Assembly (NCBI GenBank): GCA_004362315.1
Contig: SNWL01000003.1
Coordinates: forward strand, 558,001-622,000
Reading direction: 5' to 3'
Source: Mycobacterium sp. BK086
Lineage (GTDB): Bacteria; Actinomycetota; Actinomycetes; Mycobacteriales; Mycobacteriaceae
Length of the DNA stretch: 64,000 bases
This document shows, piece by piece, positions 33,218-41,316 of the stretch; the first letter of the stretch is position 1, and every line of letters starts with the position of its first letter. The position numbers were made by a program, and so were the translations under genes. Below the pieces are notes generated by a model. The model saw nothing but the letters and a program-made list of their open reading frames with translations. It made no database searches and had not been told where the DNA came from.

Positions 33218-34792
33218 ATGCGCGATCGTCGGGTCCGTGCCTCCCAAGCCATAGCCGGCATCGGCACCGCGGCATTGACGGCCCTGCTCACCGGATGTGC
33301 CCCCTGGCTGGCGGCAAACCCGCAGTTCGCCAGCGACAAGGCGCACAACCCGTCGGCTCCGACCACCACCCAGCAGCCCGGTGGCCCGCAGGGCATCGCG
33401 GTACCCAAGAACGAGCTGGGGTGGAAGGACTGCACGTCGAAGGTCTTCGGTGACGCCGGCGCGCCGCCCGCCCCCGGCGTGATCCTCGAATGCGCGAACT
33501 ACGACGCCGACCTGGACCCCATCGCCGGCGCGACCGGCACCGTCAGCATCGGCGTGGTGCGGGCCCGGTCGGTGCAGACCCCGCCCGACGCCGGCCCGCT
33601 GGTGTTCACCACCGGCACCGACATCCCGTCGTCCATGCAGCTGCCGGTGTGGCTGTCCCGCTCCGGCGCCGATGTGCTCAAGAGCCACCCGATCGTCTCG
33701 GTGGACCGCCGTGGTCTCGGGATGTCCAGCCCGGTCGACTGCCGCGACGCGTTCGACCGCCAGGAGATGCGCGACCAGGCCCAGTTCGAGTCGGGCGACG
33801 ACCCGGTGGCCAACCTGGGCGCGATCACGATGACCGCGACGACGAGCTGCACCGACACCATCGCCCCCGGCGACTCGGCCTACGACAATGCCCGCGCCGC
33901 CGAGGATCTCGAGCGGCTGCGCAGTACCTGGGACGTGCCCGCGCTGGCCCTGATCGGTGTCGGCAACGGCGCGCAGATCGCGCTGGCCTACGCCGGATCA
34001 CACCCCGACAAGGTGGCCCGCCTGGTGCTGGACTCCCCCGTCCCGCCCGGCGTCAACGCCGAAGCGGCCGCCGAGGAACAGGTCAAGGGCCAGCAGGCCG
34101 CGCTCGATGCGTTCGCCCAGCAGTGCCTCGCGGCCACTTGCGCGCTGGGACCCGACCCGAAGGGCGCCGTCGACTCAATGCTGGCCGCTGCCCGCGCCGG
34201 TCGCGGTCCCGGTGGCGTGTCGGTGGCGGTGCTGGCCAACGCGATCGTCACCGGCATGGGTTTCCCCAGCGGCGACCGCATCGGCAGCACCATCAGCTTG
34301 GCGAACATTCTGGCTGCGGCGCGCAACGGCGACGCCAACCAGCTGAACAGCCTGATCAACCGGGCCGAAGCGATGCGCGACAGCGACGGCCAGTTCGTCA
34401 ACTCGTGCAGCGACTCGCTGAACCGACCCACCCCCGACCGGGTGCGCGAACTCGTCGTCCAGTGGGGCAAGCTCTACCCCCAGTTCGGCACGGTCGGCGC
34501 GCTCAGCCTGGTCAAGTGCCTGAACTGGCCCAGCGGCGCCGCCCCGAAGGACCCCAAGGACCTGAAGGTCAATGTGCTGCTGCTCGGCGTGCAGAACGAT
34601 CCGATCGCCGGCAACCAGGGCGTGCCCGCATCCGCGGCGGCCATCATCAACGCCGGCGCTGCCAGCAAGCGGGTGATGTGGCAGGGCATCGGGCACGGGG
34701 CCAGCATCTACTCGGCGTGCGCGCTGCCGCCGATGATGAGTTATCTCGACAGCGGGAACATGCCGCCGACCGACACCTACTGCCCCGCCTGA
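33218..34792 (+). CDS. Rv2672-like lipoprotein of the TAP alpha/beta-hydrolase family, nucleophile missing
   Basis: 524 residues from ATG at 33218. A lipobox (ALLTGC, Cys about 27) marks a lipoprotein. The alpha/beta-hydrolase layout is seen in VSVDRRGLGMSSPVDC (oxyanion region) and the C-terminal TAP-like part (LLLGVQNDPIAGNQG, then MWQGIGHGASIYSACALPP with the His). At the nucleophile elbow, where relatives have G-x-S-x-G, the sequence is LIGVGNGAQIALAYA, so the Ser is Gly. The product may therefore lack peptidase activity, despite 'protease' labels. Followed by aftC 20 bases later. Confidence 0.9.
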   Translation: MRDRRVRASQAIAGIGTAALTALLTGCAPWLAANPQFASDKAHNPSAPTTTQQPGGPQGIAVPKNELGWKDCTSKVFGDAGAPPAPGVILECANYDADLDPIAGATGTVSIGVVRARSVQTPPDAGPLVFTTGTDIPSSMQLPVWLSRSGADVLKSHPIVSVDRRGLGMSSPVDCRDAFDRQEMRDQAQFESGDDPVANLGAITMTATTSCTDTIAPGDSAYDNARAAEDLERLRSTWDVPALALIGVGNGAQIALAYAGSHPDKVARLVLDSPVPPGVNAEAAAEEQVKGQQAALDAFAQQCLAATCALGPDPKGAVDSMLAAARAGRGPGGVSVAVLANAIVTGMGFPSGDRIGSTISLANILAAARNGDANQLNSLINRAEAMRDSDGQFVNSCSDSLNRPTPDRVRELVVQWGKLYPQFGTVGALSLVKCLNWPSGAAPKDPKDLKVNVLLLGVQNDPIAGNQGVPASAAAIINAGAASKRVMWQGIGHGASIYSACALPPMMSYLDSGNMPPTDTYCPA

Positions 34793-34812
34793 GCGTCTGG
34801 CGCATCGCGCCG

Positions 34813-36084
34813 GTGTACGGTGCGGACGTGGCGCTAGCTGACTCATTTCGGCCCCGGACCAGCCCGCCGACCACGGCGGCCGTCCTGCGGTCGGTTCTCT
34901 GGCCGATCGCGATCATGTCGATCATTCACCGCAGCTACGTGCTGTCGACCAACGGCTACATCACTGACGACTTCGGCCCGGTCTACCGGGCGGTGTCCAA
35001 CTTCCGCCGTGGCTTGGACATCTACAACGAGCACTTCGACTACGTCGACCCGCACTACCTGTATTTCCCCGGTGGCACGCTGCTGCTGGCGCCGTTCGGG
35101 TATCTGCCGGTGTTCGCCTCGCACAACTGGTTCGTGTTCTTCAACACCGCGGCGATGATCATCGCCGCCTGCCTGCTGGTGAAGCTGTTCAAGTTCTCGC
35201 TGACCTCGGTGGCGCTGCCCGCTCTGCTGCTGGCGATGTACTGCACCGAATCGGTGACCAACACCCTGGTGTTCACCAACATCAACGGCTGCATCCTGTT
35301 GTTCGAGGTGCTGTTCTTCCGCTGGCTGCTCGACGGCAAAATCAGCCATCAGTGGTTGGCCGGTATCGCAATCGGGCTGTCGCTGGTGCTCAAGCCCGTG
35401 CTCGGGGTGCTGTTGCTGCTGCCGCTGCTCAAGGGGCAGTGGCGGGCCATCGTGGCCGCGATCGCGGTGCCGGTGGCGTTCAACGTGGTGGCCTGGCCGC
35501 TGGTCGCCGATCCGATGAACTTCGTCGAACGCACGCTGCCGTACATCTTCTCCACCCGCGACTACTTCAACAGCTCGGTGCTGGGCAACGGCACCTACTA
35601 CGGGCTGCCGACCTGGCTGATCCTGGCACTGCGGGTGCTGTTCCTGGCGCTGGCCGTGGCCAGCCTGTGGCTGCTGCACCGCTACTACGCCAAGCGCGAC
35701 CCCCTGTTCTGGATGCTGACATCGTCGGGCGTGCTGCTGATCGCGTCGTGGCTGGTGCTGTCGCTGGCCCAGGGCTACTACTCGATGATGCTGTTCCCGT
35801 TCCTGATGACGGTGGTGCTGCCGAACTCGGTGGTGCGCAACTGGCCGGCCTGGCTGGCCACCTACGGATTCCTGACGATGGACCGCTGGCTGCTGTGGCG
35901 CTGGCCGACGACCGGACGGTTCCTGGAGTACATGAAGATCACCTACGGCTGGTCGCTGATGCTGGTCGTGGTGTTCTGTGTGCTGTACTACCGCTATTCC
36001 GACGCCAAAGCCGAGGGCAGGCTGGCCGACGGGATCGATCCGCTGTGGATGCGCGAACCCAAGGCGGACGCCACGGTAACGTGA
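34813..36084 (+). CDS. aftC: Alpha-(1->3)-arabinofuranosyltransferase AftC
   Basis: 423 residues from GTG at 34813; this start matches the VYGA-type beginning I remember for M. tuberculosis AftC, and GTG at 34828 is an alternative. GT87 family integral membrane enzyme with about ten helices. The early periplasmic loop carries the Asp pair TNGYITDDFGPVYRAV, and YNEHFDYVDPHYLYFPGGTL is conserved. AftC adds alpha-1,3 branches to the arabinan of arabinogalactan and lipoarabinomannan using decaprenyl-phosphoryl-arabinose. Order Rv2672-aftC-msrB is kept; msrB starts 4 bases after its stop. Confidence 0.95.
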   Translation: MYGADVALADSFRPRTSPPTTAAVLRSVLWPIAIMSIIHRSYVLSTNGYITDDFGPVYRAVSNFRRGLDIYNEHFDYVDPHYLYFPGGTLLLAPFGYLPVFASHNWFVFFNTAAMIIAACLLVKLFKFSLTSVALPALLLAMYCTESVTNTLVFTNINGCILLFEVLFFRWLLDGKISHQWLAGIAIGLSLVLKPVLGVLLLLPLLKGQWRAIVAAIAVPVAFNVVAWPLVADPMNFVERTLPYIFSTRDYFNSSVLGNGTYYGLPTWLILALRVLFLALAVASLWLLHRYYAKRDPLFWMLTSSGVLLIASWLVLSLAQGYYSMMLFPFLMTVVLPNSVVRNWPAWLATYGFLTMDRWLLWRWPTTGRFLEYMKITYGWSLMLVVVFCVLYYRYSDAKAEGRLADGIDPLWMREPKADATVT

Positions 36085-36088
36085 ACCC

Positions 36089-36508
36089 ATGAGTTCGATC
36101 CCAGCCCCCAAGCTCGAACTGACCGACGACGAATGGCGCAAGCGGCTCAACCCAGCTGAGTTCGCGGTGCTGCGCGAGGCCGGCACCGAGCGCCCGTTCA
36201 CCGGCGAGTACACCGACACCAAGACCGAAGGCATCTATGCCTGCCGGGCCTGCGGTGCCGAATTGTTCCGCAGCACAGAGAAATTCGAGTCGCACTGCGG
36301 TTGGCCGTCGTTCTTCGACCCGTCGCACTCCGAAGCGGTGATCCTGCGGCCGGACGACACCCTTGGCATGCACCGGGTGGAGGTGCTGTGCGCCAACTGT
36401 CACAGCCATCTCGGTCACGTCTTCAGCGGTGAGGGATACCCGACGCCGACCGATCAGCGCTACTGCATCAATTCCATTTCACTGAAGCTGGTGCCGTCCG
36501 AGGAGTGA
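36089..36508 (+). CDS. msrB: Peptide-methionine (R)-S-oxide reductase MsrB
   Basis: 139 residues. Zn-binding pairs CRACG and CANCH, the substrate region ESHCGWPSFFDP, HLGHVF, and the catalytic Cys in RYCINSISL near the C-terminus define MsrB. It repairs methionine-R-sulfoxide with thioredoxin in the cytosol. It lies 4 bases after aftC. Its last 41 bases overlap, on the opposite strand, the end of the first GGDEF-EAL gene. Confidence 0.97.
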   Translation: MSSIPAPKLELTDDEWRKRLNPAEFAVLREAGTERPFTGEYTDTKTEGIYACRACGAELFRSTEKFESHCGWPSFFDPSHSEAVILRPDDTLGMHRVEVLCANCHSHLGHVFSGEGYPTPTDQRYCINSISLKLVPSEE

Positions 36509-38831
36509 CCGACGGGCCGAAGCGTTCGAGCACGGTCTCGACGTCGACGGGCCTGCTGTAGAAGTAGCCCTGCCCGATATCGCAACCGTGCTGCCGGAGC
36601 CAGGCGGCGGTGTGGGCGTTCTCCACACCTTCGGCCACTGTGGTGATGCCCAGCTCCCGCGCCAATCCGACCACGGCCCGCACGACGGCCGCAGCGGTCG
36701 GATCGGTGAGCACCGGTGCGATGAACTGCGGATCCAATTTCAGTTCGTCACTGGGCAGTTCGCGCAAGTAGGACAGCGTCGAATAACCGGTCCCGAAATC
36801 GTCGATGGCGATGCGGATCTGCTGCTCCCGCAACCGCTGCAGAATGGCGCGCGTCTGCTCGACGTCACCCAGAATCAGATGCTCGGTGATCTCGATCGTC
36901 AGGAACGAGGGCGGCAGGCCACTGTCGGTCAGGGCGGCGGTGATCCTGCTCGGCGTGGACGGATCGGCCAGCGACGGCGCGAACATGTTCACCGCGACCG
37001 ACGCGTCGATGCCTGCGGCCCGCCACCGTGCGGCATCCGCCGAAGCCAGCCGCAGCACCAGATCGGTCACCGCGTCCATCAGTCCGTGGCGGCGGACCAT
37101 CGGCAGGAATTCATGCGGCATGAGCACGCCACCGTCGGCCTGTGGCCAACGCAACAGTGCTTCGAACCCAACGAGTTCGCCTGTCTCCAAAAGGAACTGC
37201 GGTTGGTAAGCCAACGCCAGCTCGGCATGGTCGACGGCCTGCCGGAGCTCGGCAAGCAATGTCAGCACCGCCGAACTGTTGCGAGCCGGAACCATGGTGG
37301 TGCGGAACAACTCTCGATCGACGCGAACGGTATCCATGTCGGCGGTGAAGACGTGGACGCCACCGGACCCGGCCCACTTGGCCGAGTACATCGCGGTGTC
37401 CGCCTGCTTCAGCAGCGCCTCGGCGAAGACCGCGGAGCCGTCTGCCTCGGCGACGGCCAATCCGGCGCTGGGCCTCATCGACAACACGTGACCGTCGACC
37501 AGGAACGGCGCATCGAAGGCTCCGACCACCCGTCGTGCGACGCGGTGGAATTCCTCGACCGCTCCGGTCATCACGATGCCGAACTCGTCACCGCCGAGAC
37601 GGGCCACCGTGTCGCCGGCACGGACCGCCTGGCTGATCCGGTAGCCGACCAACATCAGCAGCCGGTCACCCGCGGGGTGGCCGTAACTGTCGTTCACGAG
37701 CTTGAAATCGTTGAGATCCAAGACCATTACCGCCACCGGGGTCCGGTCGCGTGCACGTCCGTCCATCGCCTCGGCCAACCGCTGGTTGAACCGGGTGTAG
37801 TTGGCCACTCCGGTGAGCGGATCCCGCAGCGCCTGCTCGGCGGCCTCGGCAAGCAGCCGCTGGTTGTCCCTGATCGCCAGAAACTGACGGGCGAAGACCG
37901 CCAGCGCCAGGAATGCACCCAACACCAGCACCGGCCGTGAGGTCAGGTCGGCCACCGGCTCGCTCGTTGCGGCGGCCACCACCAGGAACGCGGTGAGCGC
38001 GGGAAGCCACACCGATACCCAGGCCGACTCCGTGCGGACCTTCCGCGCGGAGATCGTCTGCTGGCGTGAGGTGAGTGCGGCACTCGCGATCAGCAGCATC
38101 CCGGCGATCCAGCCGGTGTCGACCAGCGATCCGTGCTCGTAGGCGCCGTGAACCGAGATATACGTGTACACGCCGTCCGACACGATGATGCACATCAGGC
38201 CCGTAGTGAGCAGCGCCAGTGTCGCGCGCCGGCTGGACGGACCGCGCAGCAGCAGGAGCAGCGCGAGCGTCATGACCGCGATCTCCATCGCCGCGTACAC
38301 CGCGGGCAGCAGCTGAGCCACCTGTCGGATTCCGGCGGTGGCCTTGTACGACTCGTCCATGACGATCAGCCAGAACACCAGGAAGAACGACCCGGCGACG
38401 ACGACCCCGTCGAGGAGGAACCGGCCCGCATGTCGCTTACTGATCCCGGTCGGGAACAACAGCAGCGCAGCGCCCAGCCCGATCGGGAACAACACGAACG
38501 GCCAGGTGTCGCCGCTGGACAGCGGATGCCCGGTGCGAAGGAGTTCGACGCGGATGACGGACGCCGCGCCCAGCGCCCAGCCGACGAGCCCGGCAGACAG
38601 GCACACCCAGGCCACTCGCTGACGACCCGACGACGACCACGCGGCCCACACGGCGCTTCCCGCGGCGAACCACGGCGCCGAGATGAACAGCGCGTGGTTG
38701 ACCTTGGCCAGCACGACCTCCGGCACCCAGTCCGCGATGAGCCACATAGCGATCGCGACGGCCGCACCGACGATGAACACCGCCGTACGTCCGGTTCGCG
38801 CCCGGTTATCCACGGTTATCCACGCTGACAC
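36468..38831 (-). CDS. Membrane GGDEF-EAL protein 1 (cyclic-di-GMP turnover)
   Basis: 787 residues from GTG at 38831. The N-terminal half (about 1-300) has eight to ten transmembrane helices. The GGDEF domain (about 330-495) has an intact active site RLGGDEFGIV and the RxxD inhibitory site (RAGD) exactly five residues before it. The EAL domain (about 520-780) retains FEALLRW, VNMFAPS, EITEH, DDFGTGYSTLSYL, LKLDPQF, VAEGVE and GQGYFYSRP, so both cyclase and phosphodiesterase could work. First of the three in position, last in transcription order. Its 3' end overlaps msrB by 41 bases. Confidence 0.93.
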   Translation of the reverse strand: MSAWITVDNRARTGRTAVFIVGAAVAIAMWLIADWVPEVVLAKVNHALFISAPWFAAGSAVWAAWSSSGRQRVAWVCLSAGLVGWALGAASVIRVELLRTGHPLSSGDTWPFVLFPIGLGAALLLFPTGISKRHAGRFLLDGVVVAGSFFLVFWLIVMDESYKATAGIRQVAQLLPAVYAAMEIAVMTLALLLLLRGPSSRRATLALLTTGLMCIIVSDGVYTYISVHGAYEHGSLVDTGWIAGMLLIASAALTSRQQTISARKVRTESAWVSVWLPALTAFLVVAAATSEPVADLTSRPVLVLGAFLALAVFARQFLAIRDNQRLLAEAAEQALRDPLTGVANYTRFNQRLAEAMDGRARDRTPVAVMVLDLNDFKLVNDSYGHPAGDRLLMLVGYRISQAVRAGDTVARLGGDEFGIVMTGAVEEFHRVARRVVGAFDAPFLVDGHVLSMRPSAGLAVAEADGSAVFAEALLKQADTAMYSAKWAGSGGVHVFTADMDTVRVDRELFRTTMVPARNSSAVLTLLAELRQAVDHAELALAYQPQFLLETGELVGFEALLRWPQADGGVLMPHEFLPMVRRHGLMDAVTDLVLRLASADAARWRAAGIDASVAVNMFAPSLADPSTPSRITAALTDSGLPPSFLTIEITEHLILGDVEQTRAILQRLREQQIRIAIDDFGTGYSTLSYLRELPSDELKLDPQFIAPVLTDPTAAAVVRAVVGLARELGITTVAEGVENAHTAAWLRQHGCDIGQGYFYSRPVDVETVLERFGPSVTPRTAPASVKWN

Positions 38832-38936
38832 CTATGAATGATTAGTCAGATTTGGCAAAATCGCCAGCGCTAGGTTAGCAGCGTCCTCGCTGCACATATG
38901 CCGATATGACGGTCTGGCAGCGACTTGTCGGCCCAC

Positions 38937-41270
38937 CTAGGTCGGTGACCACGGAACGGCCACGCCTGCGGACCTGAGACCGGCCAAATTGGGCACCTCT
39001 GCGGGCGTCACCGGCATCCCGAAGTAGAAGCCCTGCCCGATATCGCAGCCGAGCCGGCGCACCAATGCCGCGGTCTCGGCGTCCTCAACACCTTCCACCA
39101 CCACCGTCAGGCCCAGCACATGCGCGAGGTCGACCACCGCCCGCACCACGGCGGCGGCCCGTTGGTCGACCAGGATCGACGCGATGAAACTGCGGTCCAG
39201 CTTCACCTCGTCGATCGGCAGATCCCGCAGATAGGACAGCGCGGAGTAGCCGCTACCGAAATCGTCGACGGCGATGCGGATTCCGTTGTGCCGTAACTGT
39301 TCCAGCACCGTCCGTGCCCGCTCCGTGCTGTCCAGGAACAGGTCTTCGGTGATCTCGACGGTCAACGCCGCCGGGGACAGGCCGTGAGCGGCCAGCGCCT
39401 GCGCGATCCTGGCCGGCAGGCCCACGTTGGCCATCGACGGCGCGAACAGATTCACCGCCACCGGCACCTCGACCCCGGCGCCCCGCCAGGCCACGGCGTC
39501 GTCGAGGGCTTTGGTGATGACCAGCTGGGTGACCCGGCCCATCAAGCCGTGCCTGCGGACCACCGGCAGGAACTCCTCCGGCGATATAGCACCTCCACCG
39601 GGAAGGGGCCAGCGCAACAACGCCTCCACCCCGACGATCCCACCGGTGCTCAGATCGAACTTCGGCTGGTAAACCAGCGTCAGTTCGTCGTTGTCGATGG
39701 CCAGCCGCAGTTTCTCCAGAAGTGCCAGGGAGGCAGCACTTCCGGCGTCGGGTCGGCCCACCGCGCCCCGCTGCTGCTCGTCTCCCCCGTCGGCCTCGAA
39801 TTCCATCTCCGGGTCATAGCTGCGCACCCCGCGAAACCGCGACCGCTTCGCCGTGTACATCGCAATGTCGGCGCGCCGCAACAGGTCATCGGCGGACAGG
39901 TCCGGTTCGTCGGGTGCGGCGATGGCCAGTCCGACGCTCGGCCGCATCAGGAGTTCGTGGCCGGCGAGCAGGAACGGCTCCTCGAAAGCCTCCACGACAC
40001 GGCGTGCCACCAGTTCGGCCGCCACGGGGCTACTTTCCACCAGCACCGCGAACTCGTCGCCACCGAGCCGCGCCACCGTGTCGCCGACCCGCACACACTT
40101 CCGCAGCCGCTGGGCCACACCGATCAGCAGGTCGTCGCCGACGGGGTGACCAAGGTTGTCGTTGACGAGCTTGAACTCGTTGAGGTCCATCGACACGATG
40201 GCCGGTGACAGATCCTGTCGTCCGCGCATTTGCATTGCGTGGTCCAACCGTTCGTTGAACAGGGCGCGGTTGGCCAGCCCGGTCAGCGGATCGTGCAGTG
40301 CTTGTCTGGCGACGGTGGCGACGAGCCGCCGGTTTTCCCGCACGGCGAGGAATTGGCGGGCCAGCACCGTCACCCCCAACACCGCAGCGACGGAAATGAC
40401 CAGCCCGCTCTGCAGCAGCGGAACCGGTTGCGCGGCAGCGACGAATCCCGCAACCAGCAGAGGCGTGTAGGGCAGCCAAACCGACGCCCAGCCCGGCAGC
40501 GCGAGCGATTCGGGCTGATGACGGATCTCGTCCCGGCCCGCCGCAGCGGCCACCGTGATGAGCAGCAGACCTGCGGCCCACCCGATGTCGATGACATCGC
40601 CCGAGCCGTAGTCGCCCTTCGCCGACAGATACGCAAAGGCACTGTCCGACAACGCAAAACAGGCCAACCCAACGGTCAGCAACGTGAGCGGCAATCGTCG
40701 GCTGTCCACCGATCGGACCAGGACCACGCCGGCCACGGTCAGCACCAGGATGTCGGAGATCGGATACGCCAGCGCGATGATGAACCCCAGCCGATTGGAC
40801 GCCTCCGATTGGTAGAGCGGATGCAGGATCGTCACCCAACTGACCAGGAACAGCGATCCCGCCATGATGACCCCGTCGAGGAACAGACGGCCCCGCGAAT
40901 TGGTGCGCTGCTCGGTGGGAATCAACAGCAGCGCCGCGCAGGCGCCCACCGGCAGCAACAGGAATCCCGCATCGGCGATCGAGGGGTATGGAATCTCGTG
41001 GAGATGAACCTCGTAGTACGTCCAAATCGCTTCGCCGACACCCCAACCGATCACCCCGATCGCCAACGCCAGCCAGGCGAGCCTCAACCGGCCGTGCAGC
41101 GATCGGGCCGTCGCGGCGGCGAAGAACGCGGCGGGAATCGTCAGCACGACGAAGACGACATCGTCGATGACGGTCAGCGTTGTGCCCTCAGCCCAACCGC
41201 CCAGGATCAGGATGAGAACGGCGATGAAGACGACGCCTGCACCAGCGGCGACATGAGAGGTCTTCGGCAG
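38937..41270 (-). CDS. Membrane GGDEF-EAL protein 2, probable CTG start
   Basis: 777 residues if translation begins at CTG 41270, which lies 6 bases after GGGAGG (41282-41277). The first ordinary start in frame (GTG 41147) has no ribosome site and would delete the first transmembrane helix (VVFIAVLILILGGWAEG) that the paralogues possess. Eight to ten helices, then GGDEF (RLGGDEFAVL, RxxD site RVGD) near residue 403 and EAL (VEALLRW, VNLFAPS, EITEDLF, DDFGSGYSALSYL, VKLDRSF, GQGFYFGMP) near 547. All catalytic residues I can check are present. 105 bases separate it from paralogue 1. Confidence 0.9.
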   Translation of the reverse strand: MPKTSHVAAGAGVVFIAVLILILGGWAEGTTLTVIDDVVFVVLTIPAAFFAAATARSLHGRLRLAWLALAIGVIGWGVGEAIWTYYEVHLHEIPYPSIADAGFLLLPVGACAALLLIPTEQRTNSRGRLFLDGVIMAGSLFLVSWVTILHPLYQSEASNRLGFIIALAYPISDILVLTVAGVVLVRSVDSRRLPLTLLTVGLACFALSDSAFAYLSAKGDYGSGDVIDIGWAAGLLLITVAAAAGRDEIRHQPESLALPGWASVWLPYTPLLVAGFVAAAQPVPLLQSGLVISVAAVLGVTVLARQFLAVRENRRLVATVARQALHDPLTGLANRALFNERLDHAMQMRGRQDLSPAIVSMDLNEFKLVNDNLGHPVGDDLLIGVAQRLRKCVRVGDTVARLGGDEFAVLVESSPVAAELVARRVVEAFEEPFLLAGHELLMRPSVGLAIAAPDEPDLSADDLLRRADIAMYTAKRSRFRGVRSYDPEMEFEADGGDEQQRGAVGRPDAGSAASLALLEKLRLAIDNDELTLVYQPKFDLSTGGIVGVEALLRWPLPGGGAISPEEFLPVVRRHGLMGRVTQLVITKALDDAVAWRGAGVEVPVAVNLFAPSMANVGLPARIAQALAAHGLSPAALTVEITEDLFLDSTERARTVLEQLRHNGIRIAVDDFGSGYSALSYLRDLPIDEVKLDRSFIASILVDQRAAAVVRAVVDLAHVLGLTVVVEGVEDAETAALVRRLGCDIGQGFYFGMPVTPAEVPNLAGLRSAGVAVPWSPT

Positions 41271-41276
41271 TTCGGG

Positions 41277-41282
41277 CCTCCC
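41277..41282 (-). promoter_or_regulatory. Ribosome-binding site that fixes a CTG start
   Basis: GGGAGG on the minus strand, 6 bases before CTG 41270. The same GGGAGGCCCG sequence sits before the GTG start of paralogue 3 (GGGAGG at 43748-43743), which supports this as the true translation signal. Confidence 0.65.
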
Positions 41283-41316
41283 TTCCCCATCCGCCAGGCA
41301 GATCGACGATGGATAC

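Noticed and set aside
33490..34800. N-terminal part of the 864-residue ORF ending at 36084
   Set aside because: Only the part from 34813 is AftC; the upstream Arg/Gly-rich part is a shadow of the Rv2672-like gene.
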